This document shows positions 52,101 to 62,751 of a stretch of 64,000 nucleotides of DNA, piece by piece. The translations under genes and the position numbers were made by a program. The notes below the pieces were generated by a model, which was given only the letters and a program-made list of their open reading frames with translations, was not told where the DNA came from and made no database searches. Each line of letters opens with the position of its first letter. Position 1 is the stretch's first letter. Source of the stretch: Ciona savignyi (taxonomy: Eukaryota > Chordata > Ascidiacea > Phlebobranchia > Cionidae); the NCBI GenBank assembly GCA_000149265.1, contig CH003284.1, positions 351,039 to 415,038 on the forward strand. The letters are read 5' to 3'.

Positions 52101-55100
52101 AGAATGCACCGTGTGGCGTAGGAAAGCGACACCTTTGCTGCTAAAGATCAACCGCAATAATTCAGTATTATTGCCGAAATTGCATCTCATGACTTTAATT
52201 GAAAGTTCAAGAAAGTATAAAAATATAATTTACCATTCTGTAGCTTTAAGTTTGTGTAACTTTAAAGTTAAAATCAAAACTATTATTGAATATTTAAAAT
52301 TATTTACATAAAATTTTAAGAGTAAAACTATTTGCTTAATTGCTTTCACAATTTGGTTAAAACCAGCAATTATGGGATTTTGTAATGTCCCACGGCAAAA
52401 CAGCCGTGCGGATTATACCTTAGTGGAGGCCATGTATTTGTTGTTACAATATTAATTAAAAATGTCTTAATTATATTAACAATGTCTTATTATATTAACA
52501 TTGTTTTATTATTTAACATTGTATTATGATATTAACAATGTCTTAATGGCTTAATATTATTTTAAAATCCCAAAATTCTCTTTTAAAAACACGGTTCTAG
52601 AATGATTGTAGATATAATGTGGGATTATAAATTCATTATTTGATTTAAGGAATTCCTTGCTCACATACATAAAGTGCAAGAAATATGAATAAAATTGAGT
52701 TTTCACAATTTTTAACATGCCGCCAAGTTTATCTTATTGCAGGATAAACTAAAAGCTATGGACCCCCTTGACCCACTCGTGTTTTAACGAGTCGAAACCT
52801 CTCATTAGTTTTAACCTTTGCACGACTTTCAAGCCAATTCTGTTTATGCCTAAATAGGTTTTAACCCACATCACACAGGTTAAAGCGTGTTAAATACCAT
52901 GGCCACCGCTGGGTCATGTAATGTCAGCAATTGAAGACACTAAAGGAAACACTAGAGACAAATAGTGTTGCCTTGTTTTTGTCTCTAGTGTCTCCAATTC
53001 ACCCTTTTTTGTGGGGAAACCCCCTGCTGTTGTGCAATCTTGACTAGTATTCTGTGCACGATTATTTGCAATTATTTAAATTGTTGTTAATCTTTAATAA
53101 AACGTTAGATCCAACAACAATGGCTTGTAGTCGCGATCGCAAGAAAATATAAAATATCAGTAATGTCAGGAAATAGAGACACTAAATTTAAAATAATTTT
53201 AGCTTCAAGCCTCACCTGTTCATGGGAAATGTAGATGGGTTGTTGGTACAGTGTCCAGAGCACGGATTGATAGCACGGTGGTGTGGTGAGCGAGCCGTTG
53301 TAACGGAAGTAGCTCCCAGAGGAGGGAAGGAGGGCGTTCAATTCAGGTCCCTGGAGCAGTGGCATTCGGTCTCCTGTTGAATTAAGCAGGAAAAATTGTA
53401 CGAACAGTGAGAAATTATATGTGATTGGCGACTTGATTGTTTAAAACAAAAATAATTTTGACCCCTGATTTAATAAGAGTGCACACCCCTGCGATATAGT
53501 GTAACCATGTTTTATCCATGTTAAAAAACACTGGCAATCGTTTGATTACCTCGAGAATATGTACGGAAAAATTCGTATATGGGTAACCGTCAGATCACCC
53601 TACACCCACTGTCGGGTTGTCCTGGTTATTACAGCATGATGTGTATGATTGAGACATAAGTTACCAAGCAGTTTCGAGTCTGCGACCTTAAGGCTGAAAA
53701 GCCACACACTAACTCTTGTACACAAGCTCACAATCTTTCAGTGGCATTTTAACTCCAATCAATGGGTATATTAGGACACCTCATGCCAACATTATAGTTG
53801 CTAAAGCTACCTTTGTGTAATTCTCATCTAGGGCATAATACACAATGCATTAGGGCTGTACATCAGCAAGTAGTCACTGTGAAAAGTATTTAACTTTTAC
53901 CGTTGTACAATACTTTATGCAAGGGTTGCGCAACTTCTTTAGTCAGCGGCCCAGATGTGGGAAAATGAAGTTCTTGGTGGGCCAGATTATTACATGAATA
54001 GTATTCAATATCCTAATTACAGGGTATGGTTAGATACAGTCTGCGGGACGGTCAAAATCTTTTTATGGGCCGTATGTTGCCCATGCCTGCTTTATGCCAC
54101 GATTCGACACAAGGCAATGTTTAACTAAACAGATTATTCAGTTGAGCCCCATTTTTATAATGACAAAGCAATTGTCGCAGAACTTTGTCGATTTTTTTAT
54201 TAGTTTGGTCGTAAGGTGTAAGCACAATGCTTAAATGTGGTTGACTTTGTAAGATCCATTTGACTACTGGGTAAATGCAGCATAAAGTTGCTGTTTAGAG
54301 ACTAAAGACACCTTTAAACAAAGAGTGGTGTATAACACATGCAAAAAACACGTAAACATAATAAAATAAACTCATTTTACACAAAATACCAAAAAATAAG
54401 TGAACAAAATAAACTTATTTTACACAAAATACCTAAAAATAAGTGAACAAAATAAACTTATTTTACACAAAATATCTAAATATAACAGAACAAATAAACT
54501 CATTTTACACAAAATACCTCAGCAAAACTGAACCAAAAAAAATTCAGTTTTACACATTTACAAAAAGTTTAATAAAAAATCGAAAATCTGCATCAAATCT
54601 GACCGTTGTATTTGCAGGTGTCAATCACATCCAGCAATTTCTGCATCTGTTCATTGTGGCCGCTAGCTGTGGCTTTGATAAGCACCCCAATAACAGCAAG
54701 GCCATTGGGATCAGATTTTACATCTTCAAGTGATGTGTAGCCTTCCTTTATATGTACGATGTGCATCTGTGGGTATGGTAGTTTAGTTTGAATCAGTGAA
54801 ACGATAAAACATAATCATGTTCGCTATTGGAGCTGTCTATAAAGGCAATATGGACAAGCTTTGAGCTATGTTTCTGGGCCACACATAATACAGAATTATC
54901 ACAACATTAGAATATTATTTCCAATTTTTTGACTTTAAATAGCTTACTTTACCTATGTTCTAAATTATCACTCAATCAGAAATATAATAGATGTTGAAGT
55001 AAGGACTTATAAGCTAATAAATTGATGTGTTAATATAAAACTATTGCAATATTCAATAATGTAAAACACACTTTAAGACGTTCATTAACCAGATGATGAG

Positions 55101-58100
55101 CACAAGGTAATTTAATGATTAACAGCGGTATAATACCCATTACTTTAATTCAATCCTTGGACTGAATGATTTGGTTGTGCATGTGTTTCATTGTGACCAA
55201 TTTGGGTTAACTGGTTAGATTCGAATGGGTTACTAAAGTTTTATAAATGTGTAAGAGAAAGTGTAGGAGCATTCTGCAAAGGCAATCATCAGATTAACTC
55301 ATGCCTTGTCAAAGCTCTTGCAGTGTGTTGTATATCATCACATGTGGTTTTGTAAAGTTAAAGCAAGATAACTTTTATCCAGACGCCGCCCAGACCACAA
55401 ACCAACCCATGGCTAGACACACGCCAAAGAATTTGCTAGAAAAATATAAGAAACAATAGAAGATAATCCACTTGGGTGACAGCAGTCTATAGTATGTGGT
55501 ACACAAAAGCAACACCGTGACGGAAGCCATTAATTTGATGAACAAAAATTCTTACCATCATAAATCAATAATAAAAGCAACCACAGAATAATTTGTGTTG
55601 GTTTATTTTTGACACATCAAGATATGCCTGTATTTGTAAATTACTGATACAACACAAAAATGGGGTAATATTAGAGAAACGTCTGGATAGTGATTGGGAA
55701 AGGGAAAAGATATCTACCTCGATGACAGTTTAAATTATATTGTTCGACAATTACATCAAACTGGATTAGGATGGAATATCCGACAGATTAGTTTAGTGGT
55801 TTAGTGTGTCGCCTTTTAGCCTTAGAGTGGCAGGTTTAAAAATGGTCGCTTGCTAGTCGGTTGTGTCCTGAAGCAAGGCACTTAACAGACATTGCCTGAA
55901 CCCAGCGTATTAATGGGTTCTACTAAATTAAAGGAATGTGTCTATCATACACAACACACTGCCGACGGTTGGCGCGAGGTGATCTGACGATTGCTTGTGT
56001 GTTAACCCCCTTGGTTTTCCCACTTATGGGCATAAACATGAATATCCTATACCAATATTCAAGGTTTATGAAAAAAATGACGGTTAGTTCTCATAGGGGT
56101 AAATATCAGATCACAGCTCACACACCATTGAGTTAATGGATCTATTGTCATGTGGTGAAAACTACATTCCTACAGTTTTGGTAAAATGTGGTGAAAAAAC
56201 ATTCCTACAGTTTTGGTAAAACCCAATAATTCAATGGGCTCAGGCGATGTTCGTCAAGTTCCTTGCCCAAATATACGGCCTTCTATAGTTTTGATCCTAC
56301 AATCTTTCGGTTACTCTGAGTACACCAGTGCTAATTGAGCTAATAAAACTGACAAAAACAAAAAGTAATTACAATTACATTTAAGGCAAATCTGTATTTG
56401 TGTATGGTTCATTGGCATACTTCTTATAACATATGGCTACGTATTTATACTCAATTGCCCTTTTCAAACAAAAAAGCGGAACATAATAAAATCAAAATAA
56501 ATAATGGATACAGACTATGGAGCTTGTTTAAAGCAACATTTTGTGTAAGGTAAGTAGGCCTATTTAACTAAAGGTTAATAGGACAAACATTGTGTACACT
56601 CATTTAAGGTAAATCTATAATATAATGCCATACCCACTTCTAAGGTTAGTATAATATAGTGATCCAGGTGCACTGTAATTTATTAACAAAAATGCCATTT
56701 GACATTTATGATCAATTTAATCAACACTTTGTGTGATATTTTCATGTAATTTCTGTTTAACTTGAATTACAATCTACACCACACAGAAATCTTTTAGGTT
56801 CTGGGGTATTGACCACTTCCACAAAAATTCCTAAAAATTTGGGTTCCTACATACAAGACCACTTGCCGTGCTTTATAAATATTTGGTTCATTATTAACAT
56901 GTGCGAAATTTACGGGCTTTGTACACAATTCCCTGCTTATGAGCCGGAAATATATTAAACAAACACGCCGGTGGTAACTCATTAAAGGCGTGTTTACCCA
57001 AGTTATCTTAGCAAACAAAGTCTCAAGTTCTAACGGAACGCGCTTTCACATTAGGTGGGAAGACTTAAAAACAACAATTTTAAAATTTTAACGACAATTT
57101 TAATTTAAAAAACAACAATTTTAAGTTTTTAACGACAATTTTAATTTAAAAATCGACAATTTTATTTTTCAAAAACTTTAATTTATTACAAATATAAATT
57201 ATTTCACATATTATTTATTAGTTCTGAACCATAATACTAATTATTTCATTTTCAGTTAAAATGACACAAATTAAAGTTTGTCATTTATTCTTTACAAAAA
57301 AATGTTAGTTTTGGTACAGTACTGGTTCCAAATATTTATAAAATAGTTTTCATATATATAATGACAGGTTCTTTTATATCAGTTAAATATTCCTTGTAAA
57401 TATATTACATTGATTGCACCGAAAGGAAAGAGCATTTGTGGATTTTATAATAAAACAAATTTTTATTGATCTGTGGACAAAATACCCCGCGGTGGTGGTT
57501 TATTTGTCCGTCCGGTCAATCTGGTGGTTTAGTGCGGTGCCTTTCAACCGAAAGGTTGCAGGTACAAAACTGGTCGCTAGCTAGTCGGTTGTGACCTTGG
57601 GCAAGGCACTTTACAAGCATTGCCTGAACCCAGCGGATTAATCAATAATACACAACACACTGCAATAGCTCTGGTAACCCGACGGTGGGCGAGAGGTGAT
57701 CTGACGATTGCTCGTGTGTTAACCCCCTTGGTTTTCCCATTCACAGGGATAAACATGAATATTCTATCTTATCCTACTAATAATGTCTCGTAATCCATAT
57801 ATTTAGTTAGGTGGTCTGTAAATTGTCATATCTTGACCAAATATCTTTACCTCAGCATCAGAATAACCCCCATCAACTGAATGTTCCGAGCCCCCATTAT
57901 CTGCATTGCTTTCCAGCGTCCAGTGAAAATGGAGTTGAAGTCCTGTGTATGAGCTGCCCTTGTTCACCATGGAAAATGTTTTACCCGCAGGAAAGTTAAG
58001 CTGCACTGAAAAGGTGAGGCAAAATTTTATTACGAATTAAAAAAAGGAATAATATACATGATGAATACATTGTGCTTTGATTGCCCAACAAGCATGTGAA

Positions 58101-60256
58101 TGACCCATGATTTATACAGTTTTTTACGAAATAAAGAATTATATACGTGAAGAAAGGATTTTCTTATATATATCGAAATAAAAGACCATTAGGAAAACCT
58201 CTCTTCTATAAATAGAACAGAAGCAAACAACAACATTTGAGCTGTTCAGCAGTATTTACTGTCAGTTTGCCAATCGCTGTATATTTAGGTCAACCACTTA
58301 TCTACGCTTGATTTCCCACAAACAATGCATGGCTGTCCCTCAAATCAACACAACCGGAGAATTATAACTTGAAGCACCGACCTGTGTGGCCGTTGTTAAG
58401 CATTTCCCCTCCACTTAGGGTCTGGTTGTAGCCTTCCAGCACAAGTTGGGATAATTGCTCATCTGGTAAAACTGACTTTGTTTCAATATTAATCGGCGAT
58501 TGCTTGGTATTTCCACATACCGGGGCAAACTCTTCCCAGAATGTGGGGCCTGTGAAATCGATTAAGTGAATGCATAAACAAATTAGTTAAGTTTAGTTTA
58601 TTCATTTTTTGTCCCAATTTTTAATAATGGCAAACGAATGTAATCACGACACAGGAACGGGAAAAGACGGCTAAACGGACAGTCGTTAAAACACGTCATT
58701 AAAAAAGGATATAATTTAATAAATATAGTGGACGCGGCCGCCAAACCTAGGTGAAAGAACAATATTAAGCAATCAAAATTTAAGTAATATGTAGGAAAAT
58801 TGTAATAATGAGAAAAAACTGTAAAAATTCTAAACTAACATGACTGTTTTAACCTGATTGGTAATAAAATGTATAGCAAATAGAATTCCTGTGGCAGGAT
58901 TTTCTAGCTAATTAACACCACATAATGCCTAATGCTGTACACATGTAACACTTTACCAAGTGCCTCATCAGGACTGCAATTCGGAAATTCTTAATTTTGA
59001 TAAGTCACCCCTGCTATTGTCACTACTACTATGTTGTTATACAAATGGCACGATTTATCTGGTTTTAAACCAAATGTAATTAAGCTTGATGGTTAAAACA
59101 GTGAATAATCTTTGGTATTTTGACTGCATAAAACAACTGTGGAGCTGTGGCCATTATCCACTAAATAAACATTATTCCAGGCAAGTGTATATAGTGGTTT
59201 GGTGACATCAATGGTTAATATAAATTATCTTTGAGGTGGAAAAAGTATTTATAACATTTTAATTTAAAATGCAAAAAATTGAAATGCAAAAATAAGTTAA
59301 AAAGCTAATTAATTTAAAACTAAATTAAACATAAGTCTTTCTAACCTTGATTCCCAGTATATTTTAATTTAAAATGCAAAAGTAAGTTAAAAAGCTAAAC
59401 TAAATTAAACATAAGCCTTACTAGTTACTAACCATGATTCCCAGTATATTGCCAGTTACTTGAGGAGCATCCTACAAAACAAAGAAAGTTGTAGGGTATA
59501 ATTGAAATTCTAAAGCTATAGGGGTGGGCAATTACTGTTTTGGATGGGTCAGTTACAGATAATAAACTAGGTAACTGGGTCATAGGTACAAAACTCAATA
59601 TGAAACGATGAATATTCATACAAGTTTTATACACATCGAAATAGACATAACTTATCTGATAGAGTAACCAAGGAGCCTTATTTATGCATGCATATAACGT
59701 ACATTAAAAATAGAACAAAACATATAGCGTACATTAAAAATGGAACAAAACACATATTGTACATCATTCATAGAATAGAATATATATCGTACATTATTAT
59801 TCGAATAGAATATATATCGTACATTAATAATGGAATAGAACATATAGGGTATTAAAAATGGAATATTATAAAAATAGTGGTTAATAACACGTGGTTAGGA
59901 ATCTCGAGTGTATTAGTGAAATTACTGTAGCAACAAAAGGGGTCTATAAACCTTCGTGATGGATCCACTGGCCGTAATTTGCCCATCCCTAGTTATATTA
60001 ATGTTTTAGTTTATTAATGTTACCATGGATATGAAAACAGTAAAAACATAGTGAGCAAAAAAGAAGTTTTATTAATTTTATTACCAATGTTATACTTTAA
60101 AATAAAGCAGATATTGTAGTTATTTAAAATCACTTGGCAATTTACAATCAAAATAGCAATTGAAATTCAACATAAATACAACAATATTTATTCACCACAA
60201 ATGATGCCCTCCAGTAGTAGGAAAACAGAGATGATGTGTTTTGATGTGCACAGCAT
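40104..60256 (-). CDS. Transmembrane alpha-carbonic anhydrase with two tandem catalytic domains
   Basis: Interconverts CO2 and bicarbonate at the cell surface. Exons (minus strand): 60256-60196, 59471-59433, 58549-58382, 58005-57851, 54766-54604, 53373-53216, 51362-51305, 50521-50372, 49353-49324, 48908-48747, 45718-45546, 44391-44217, 43632-43475, 42673-42583, 41659-41570, 40670-40524, 40138-40104. All joins are GT-AG and in phase: 671 codons with TAA at 40104-40106. Order: signal peptide, CA domain 1, CA domain 2, transmembrane helix, short cytoplasmic tail. Both domains keep the three zinc histidines, the proton-shuttle histidine (NNGHT) and SLTTPPC, so both should be active. Intron phases match exon for exon between the domains, showing tandem duplication. 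The layout resembles vertebrate CA IX/XII/XIV with one extra domain. The last exon is the least certain part. Confidence 0.94.
40186..40480 (+). mobile_element. SINE-A copy downstream of the transmembrane exon
   Basis: Full length; its tail (atcctattctaa) contains the in-frame TAG that would end the carbonic anhydrase if exon 16 were read through. Confidence 0.82.
40524..40670 (-). CDS. Transmembrane exon of the double carbonic anhydrase
   Basis: Reads [49 protein letters not shown]: one hydrophobic helix of about 22 residues followed by a basic stop-transfer stretch, so a type I membrane protein with both catalytic domains outside the cell. It ends at a gtaact donor (40523-40522). If unspliced, the frame continues 18 more codons to a TAG at 40471-40473 that lies in a SINE tail. 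Confidence 0.9.
40706..40985 (-). mobile_element. SINE-A copy, carbonic anhydrase intron 15
   Basis: gaataggataggatattcat to agttaaaaggtgttgcacta; starts about 36 bp upstream (gene sense) of the transmembrane exon. Confidence 0.78.
41060..41240 (+). repeat. Family-C interspersed repeat, carbonic anhydrase intron 15
   Basis: Contains gtgcttaaacgactgtttgt, ttttgccgtcttttcctgcc and a terminal caaaaaataaataaaac. Same family as 31130-31285, more diverged. Confidence 0.55.
41392..41560 (-). mobile_element. SINE-A 3' half at the exon 15 donor
   Basis: gaataggaatagtatattca to agaacccattaatccgc; ends about 9 bp from the donor at 41569-41568. Confidence 0.75.
41570..49353 (-). CDS. Carbonic anhydrase domain 2 (exons 9-15)
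   Basis: Begins [14 protein letters not shown] and [14 protein letters not shown]. It has NNGHT, zinc ligands EQIHFHWG and GGSEHTINN, then [37 protein letters not shown] and [15 protein letters not shown]. Exons of 30, 162, 173, 175, 158, 91 and 90 nt correspond in order and phase to domain 1 exons of 39, 168, 155, 163, 158, 58 and 150 nt. All zinc ligands are intact. Confidence 0.94.
41718..41815 (-). repeat. Family-C repeat fragment, carbonic anhydrase intron 14
   Basis: Reads ttagtttattttttgtttcc with atgataaaaacacgaagtag and ends in tgcaaaataacag; reverse orientation, 5'-truncated. Confidence 0.5.
41957..42155 (-). mobile_element. SINE-A copy, degraded, carbonic anhydrase intron 14
   Basis: gatatccatgtttatccaaa, ttgcagtgtgttgtgtatga and gcgcaagaacacaac remain. 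Confidence 0.6.
42700..42970 (-). mobile_element. SINE-A copy, carbonic anhydrase intron 13
   Basis: ggttagatattcaagtttta to caaccctttaagccaattgg; starts about 27 bp upstream of exon 14. Confidence 0.65.
43169..43444 (+). mobile_element. SINE-A copy, carbonic anhydrase intron 13
   Basis: gagtccgacagattagtcta to aacatgaatatcctatctta; ends 30 bp from the exon 13 donor. Confidence 0.8.
43887..44170 (+). mobile_element. SINE-A copy, carbonic anhydrase intron 12
   Basis: acgccgactggttagtctaa to aacataaagatcctatcc; about 46 bp from the exon 12 donor. Confidence 0.82.
44640..44912 (+). mobile_element. SINE-A copy, carbonic anhydrase intron 11
   Basis: aatccggcccgttggtctaa to atgaatatcctatcctttcc; the head is shortened between A and B boxes. 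Confidence 0.8.
44935..45187 (+). mobile_element. SINE-A copy, degraded, carbonic anhydrase intron 11
   Basis: ttgattagtgcgtcgccttt to aaaagtctatcctatgag; tandem to the previous copy. Confidence 0.68.
45217..45516 (-). mobile_element. SINE-A copy, carbonic anhydrase intron 11
   Basis: gaataggacattcatgttta to ctaaccggtcggac; full length, inverted to the two preceding copies and 30 bp from the exon 11 donor. Confidence 0.8.
45731..47475. repeat. 60-bp minisatellite beside carbonic anhydrase exon 11
   Basis: About 29 head-to-tail copies of a 60-bp unit (parts: tgggtgggtccatggtagca, ctgggaccaggaatgtaggc, catgatacattacattagta). Type-specific variants alternate in stretches, giving a 120-bp higher-order period. 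It starts about 12 bp upstream (gene sense) of the exon 45718-45546 acceptor. As 60 is divisible by 3, two minus-strand frames stay open for hundreds of codons, but the array lies inside an intron bounded by in-phase exons. Confidence 0.95.
47565..47815 (-). mobile_element. SINE-A copy beside the 60-bp minisatellite
   Basis: ggattggataagataatcat to agctttttcggtccaac. Confidence 0.7.
48015..48250 (-). repeat. Family-C interspersed repeat, carbonic anhydrase intron 10
   Basis: Starts agtttagtttattcattttt and contains acacggcaaaacgaacagta, aaaacacatcattaaaaaaa and tagtggacacgtccgccaaa; closely related to 58585-58800. Confidence 0.65.
48443..48736 (-). mobile_element. SINE-A copy at the exon 10 donor
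   Basis: agaataggatagggttttca to actaaccggtcggac; its 5' end lies about 9 bp from the donor at 48746-48745. Confidence 0.82.
49130..49188. repeat. Single diverged, inverted copy of the 60-bp minisatellite unit
   Basis: Contains atggcctaaattcctggtcc and accatggacccgccaatact, matching the reverse complement of the 45.7-47.5 kb unit with several differences. It lies in the intron between carbonic anhydrase exons 9 and 10. Confidence 0.75.
49470..49690 (+). mobile_element. SINE-A headless copy, carbonic anhydrase intron 8
   Basis: gtcggttttgtctttggaag to gactatcgaatcctatcc. Confidence 0.7.
49870..50020 (-). mobile_element. SINE-A, internally deleted, carbonic anhydrase intron 8
   Basis: aaggatagaatattcatgtt joined to agatacttgccaaagaacac; the middle is lost. 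Confidence 0.68.
50141..50350. mobile_element. hAT-like MITE with perfect 8-bp target duplication
   Basis: 210 bp with inverted ends cggtgtttctcaaa and cagtggttctcaat (reverse complement of the right end). It is flanked by direct repeats gtatagac at 50133-50140 and 50351-50358. The 8-bp duplication and TIR type fit hAT transposition. It stops only about 12 bp from the donor of carbonic anhydrase exon 8 (50371-50370). Confidence 0.85.
50372..59471 (-). CDS. Carbonic anhydrase domain 1 (exons 2-8)
   Basis: Begins [18 protein letters not shown] and [10 protein letters not shown]. It has shuttle histidine NNGHT, zinc ligands LQLHFHW and GGSEHSVDG, then [35 protein letters not shown], and the closing [13 protein letters not shown]. 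Potential N-glycosylation sites include NQT, NGS and NRT. Exon 8 carries an acidic linker insertion ([20 protein letters not shown]) absent from domain 2. Exon phases run 1,1,1,0,1,0,1,1, matching domain 2. Confidence 0.94.
50590..50820 (+). mobile_element. SINE-A headless copy, carbonic anhydrase intron 7
   Basis: gttcgaccgctagctagtcg to catgaatatcctatcctctc. Confidence 0.7.
53500..53720 (-). mobile_element. SINE-A copy, degraded, carbonic anhydrase intron 5
   Basis: ggtaaccgtcagatcaccct, cagtttcgagtctgcgacct and aaggctgaaaagccacacac remain. Confidence 0.6.
53935..54092 (+). mobile_element. hAT-like MITE, carbonic anhydrase intron 5
   Basis: Same family as 2540-2702 in the opposite orientation: agggttgcgcaacttcttta, agcggcccagatgtggg and ggtgggccagattatta, ending cgtatgttgcccatgcc. 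About 160 bp, non-coding. Confidence 0.65.
54345..54530. repeat. About 45-bp tandem repeat in carbonic anhydrase intron 5
   Basis: Four to five copies of a unit with aaataaacttattttacac and aaaatacc..aaataagtgaac, ending about 75 bp from the exon 5 donor. Confidence 0.8.
55785..56055 (+). mobile_element. SINE-A copy, carbonic anhydrase intron 4
   Basis: atccgacagattagtttagt to acatgaatatcctatacc; short deletion near the 3' pyrimidine region. A degraded inverted copy follows to about 56320. Confidence 0.78.
57510..57780 (+). mobile_element. SINE-A copy, carbonic anhydrase intron 4
   Basis: gtccgtccggtcaatctggt to atattctatcttatcctact; ends about 70 bp from the exon 4 donor. Confidence 0.8.
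58585..58800 (-). repeat. Family-C interspersed repeat, carbonic anhydrase intron 2
   Basis: Starts gtttagtttattcatttttt and contains aaaagacggctaaacggaca, gttaaaacacgtcattaaaa and gtggacgcggccgccaaacc. The best preserved copy; it starts about 35 bp upstream of the exon 3 acceptor. Confidence 0.65.
59518..59993. mobile_element. hAT-like MITE with internal tandem repeat
   Basis: Terminal inverted repeats taggggtgggcaattactg and (reverse complement of the right end) tagggatgggcaaattacgg. It contains the 30-bp tandem repeat and no open frame. It lies in carbonic anhydrase intron 1. Confidence 0.6.
59690..59870. repeat. About 30-bp tandem repeat inside an hAT-like MITE
   Basis: Six degenerate copies of catatagcgtacattaaaaa plus tggaacaaaa, nested in the element at 59518-59993 in carbonic anhydrase intron 1. 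Confidence 0.75.
60196..60256 (-). CDS. Signal-peptide exon of the double carbonic anhydrase
   Basis: [20 protein letters not shown] then G: a short basic start followed by a hydrophobic core, as in a secretory signal. The exon ends in phase 1 at a gtgaat donor and joins the next exon ([13 protein letters not shown]) in frame. The start was chosen because it is the only ATG giving a signal peptide directly ahead of the first CA exon. Confidence 0.78.
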
Positions 60257-60659
60257 GTTTAAAGGCACTGCAGATTGCCCTGTGTTTATTTGGTATCACA
60301 ACACAGCATGTAACCTAACACTGTGAGATTAAGTTTCAGACACTTAAGTGTGAGCACTGGTTAGGATAGGATCGGCACTTTTGTCCCTCGGGATGGGAAA
60401 ATGTATGGCATTGTCAGATTTCCATATGCGCAAAGCCCAAGGTTAATGAAGCAGTTGCATTTTGTTAATCAAAATTTGGATATTGCTTTGTGTTTTGTTT
60501 AAAACCGCCAATCGAATCTACTGTCATGTTGCACTCAATGTTTTTTTTGTACATTAAATCTCAATAGATTTACGCGAAGGCCATTTCAGTGCCTGCTTAT
60601 CACACACCCTTATAACTTTAACATGACACTTATTGAGCAAATCAAATCTTCGAAATCCT

Positions 60660-60760
60660 TTGTGTAACAATAAATAGAGAAAAAAATTATGTAACAAAAA
60701 ATAGAGAAAAAAATTATGTAACAATAAATAGAGAAAAAAATTATGTAACAATAAATAGAG
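60660..60760. repeat. 27-bp tandem repeat
   Basis: Four copies of taacaataaatagagaaaaa plus aaattatg, upstream of the carbonic anhydrase start. Confidence 0.85.
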
Positions 60761-61254
60761 TTTTAATTATGTGATGGTTTGTTCTAATAATTATGTATTA
60801 ACTTCATTCAAAACAATTTCAGTTTTCCAAACAGATTTTAAAGGTTAAACGGACACCACTATTTAACCTCTTTTTACATACAAACACCCTTGAAATAAAA
60901 ATATTTAATATGCAACTTCAAAAATTTTAAAACAACCAAAACATCGTTAAATGAACCGTTTGGTTCTAAAATCTCAAGCATTATAAATACTATTTAGCTT
61001 ATATTTATTTCTATTTAGCGTATAAACAAAAACTTATCTAACAAATTGTATTGTTGAATTCTTTACAATTATTCAGCTCTTGTATGGTAGTTATCTGGGA
61101 TAATAAACTAAACTACACGACTATGGAAACACCAAGTTTGAAATAACAGATAAAAATGACACCACTAAGAAGACTTAGACAATTAGATAATTCTAATTGT
61201 CTAAATAGACTAATTAGACTAATTAAAGCCAAATGCTGGTAATCTACTTTTTTA

Positions 61255-61430
61255 GTTTACTTTAGTTTATTTTTTGTTTCCACGATGAAAACATGAACCA
61301 GGACTATTGATAAAAGTTTGGAAAACGGAAAAAACGGCAAAACGACAGTCGTTAGAACATGTCTAAAAAAGGAATAAATTATTAAAATTTAGTATAATTA
61401 GAAGTGGCCGCTAAACCCAATCTGAATTTG
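61255..61430 (-). repeat. Family-C interspersed repeat
   Basis: Contains tagtttattttttgtttcca, aaacggcaaaacgacagtcg, tagaacatgtctaaaaaagg and gtggccgctaaacccaa. Upstream of the carbonic anhydrase gene. Confidence 0.6.
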
Positions 61431-62751
61431 TGAAATATTTCTGTGGTAATTTTAATTCTAATCTAATTTCTGGTTTTCCTAAAAATGCTACTTTGTCCAA
61501 CAGCATTTTTTTAGCAATTTATACAAATATATTCTTTGTGCAGGGAAAATGAGTTGGAATCGAATGCAGTGGTACCAAATAGTGCAAAACAAGCCGATCT
61601 TGGTTCACAGACATTTGCCATTCTTATGATTATGAGAATGAACTTTGATTAGATATGAACTAAACTTGATTTTTATTAATTTTCTTTCTAATTTGGAATT
61701 TAAATCAATTCCAAAATTTGTGTTAACTCAGTAATTCTATTTCTAATCTAATTTGGAAAAGCTGAAAAATTTCTGGTTGTTCAAGGAACAGAGAAGTGTA
61801 TACGACGACACATCATAAAATAATTGCTATTGACTGGAACCTACAATCCCATGTGGTAATCACGGTCATTCGGCATGTCAAATATATTACAAGGTCATTC
61901 GGTGTGTCAACAATGAACTACGGCAATCGCTTGGATTGTTGACAATGCTGGATTCACACACACTTTAAAAAACCGCACCATTTCATTTGATGTTTAACTT
62001 CTTTAATTTTATTGCACAAGTTTAGCCTGTTTCACTCAAAAGGATTTTCATATAGGAATGCAGTTTTGAAAATATCAAATTCCATACTACCAGAAATGGA
62101 ACAGAGTAACATTCTAAAACATCTCAATATAAAAATTACCACTGTCTTATTGGGCTTTTAGTACAAATCTTTCCAAATGCACTCTAGTGACATTTCATCA
62201 TTTTTGTCATTTAGAAAACCATTATTATTATTCTTGATTGCTACATACTCATTAGTTACTTGTTGCGATTAAAATTGCTTGCAGTTTAAGAACCAAGTGA
62301 ACTGTTAGTTGTTTATCTTTGTTTTGGCTTCACTATTATATCAGAATTGTTTTTAAGATTGGTTTACACGCTAGTTTGAAAGCAAGCAATGCCCAGATAA
62401 CATACATAATTAAAGATTTTGCATTACTATAAAATCACTGAATTTTTAGTTCTACAGTGGTTAGAGCAGCTGATACTTAAGTGTAAATTGCTAACCTATA
62501 TTAGGTCTAATACAAAACAATGAGGCATTGAAACGACCATATTTTTAACAAGTCTGCCCCAATTCCCTTATTCATTATACTTAAAATATAAATTTTAACA
62601 GCAAATATTAGTATAAAGAAAATTTACTAATATCAGTGTTTAAACGAATACACAAATATAATATTGAATTTAAAAAAAAATTATAACATAGATTAAACCA
62701 ACATATTAACATTTTTTCAAACAATGAAATATGGTATTTTAACTAAAATAT

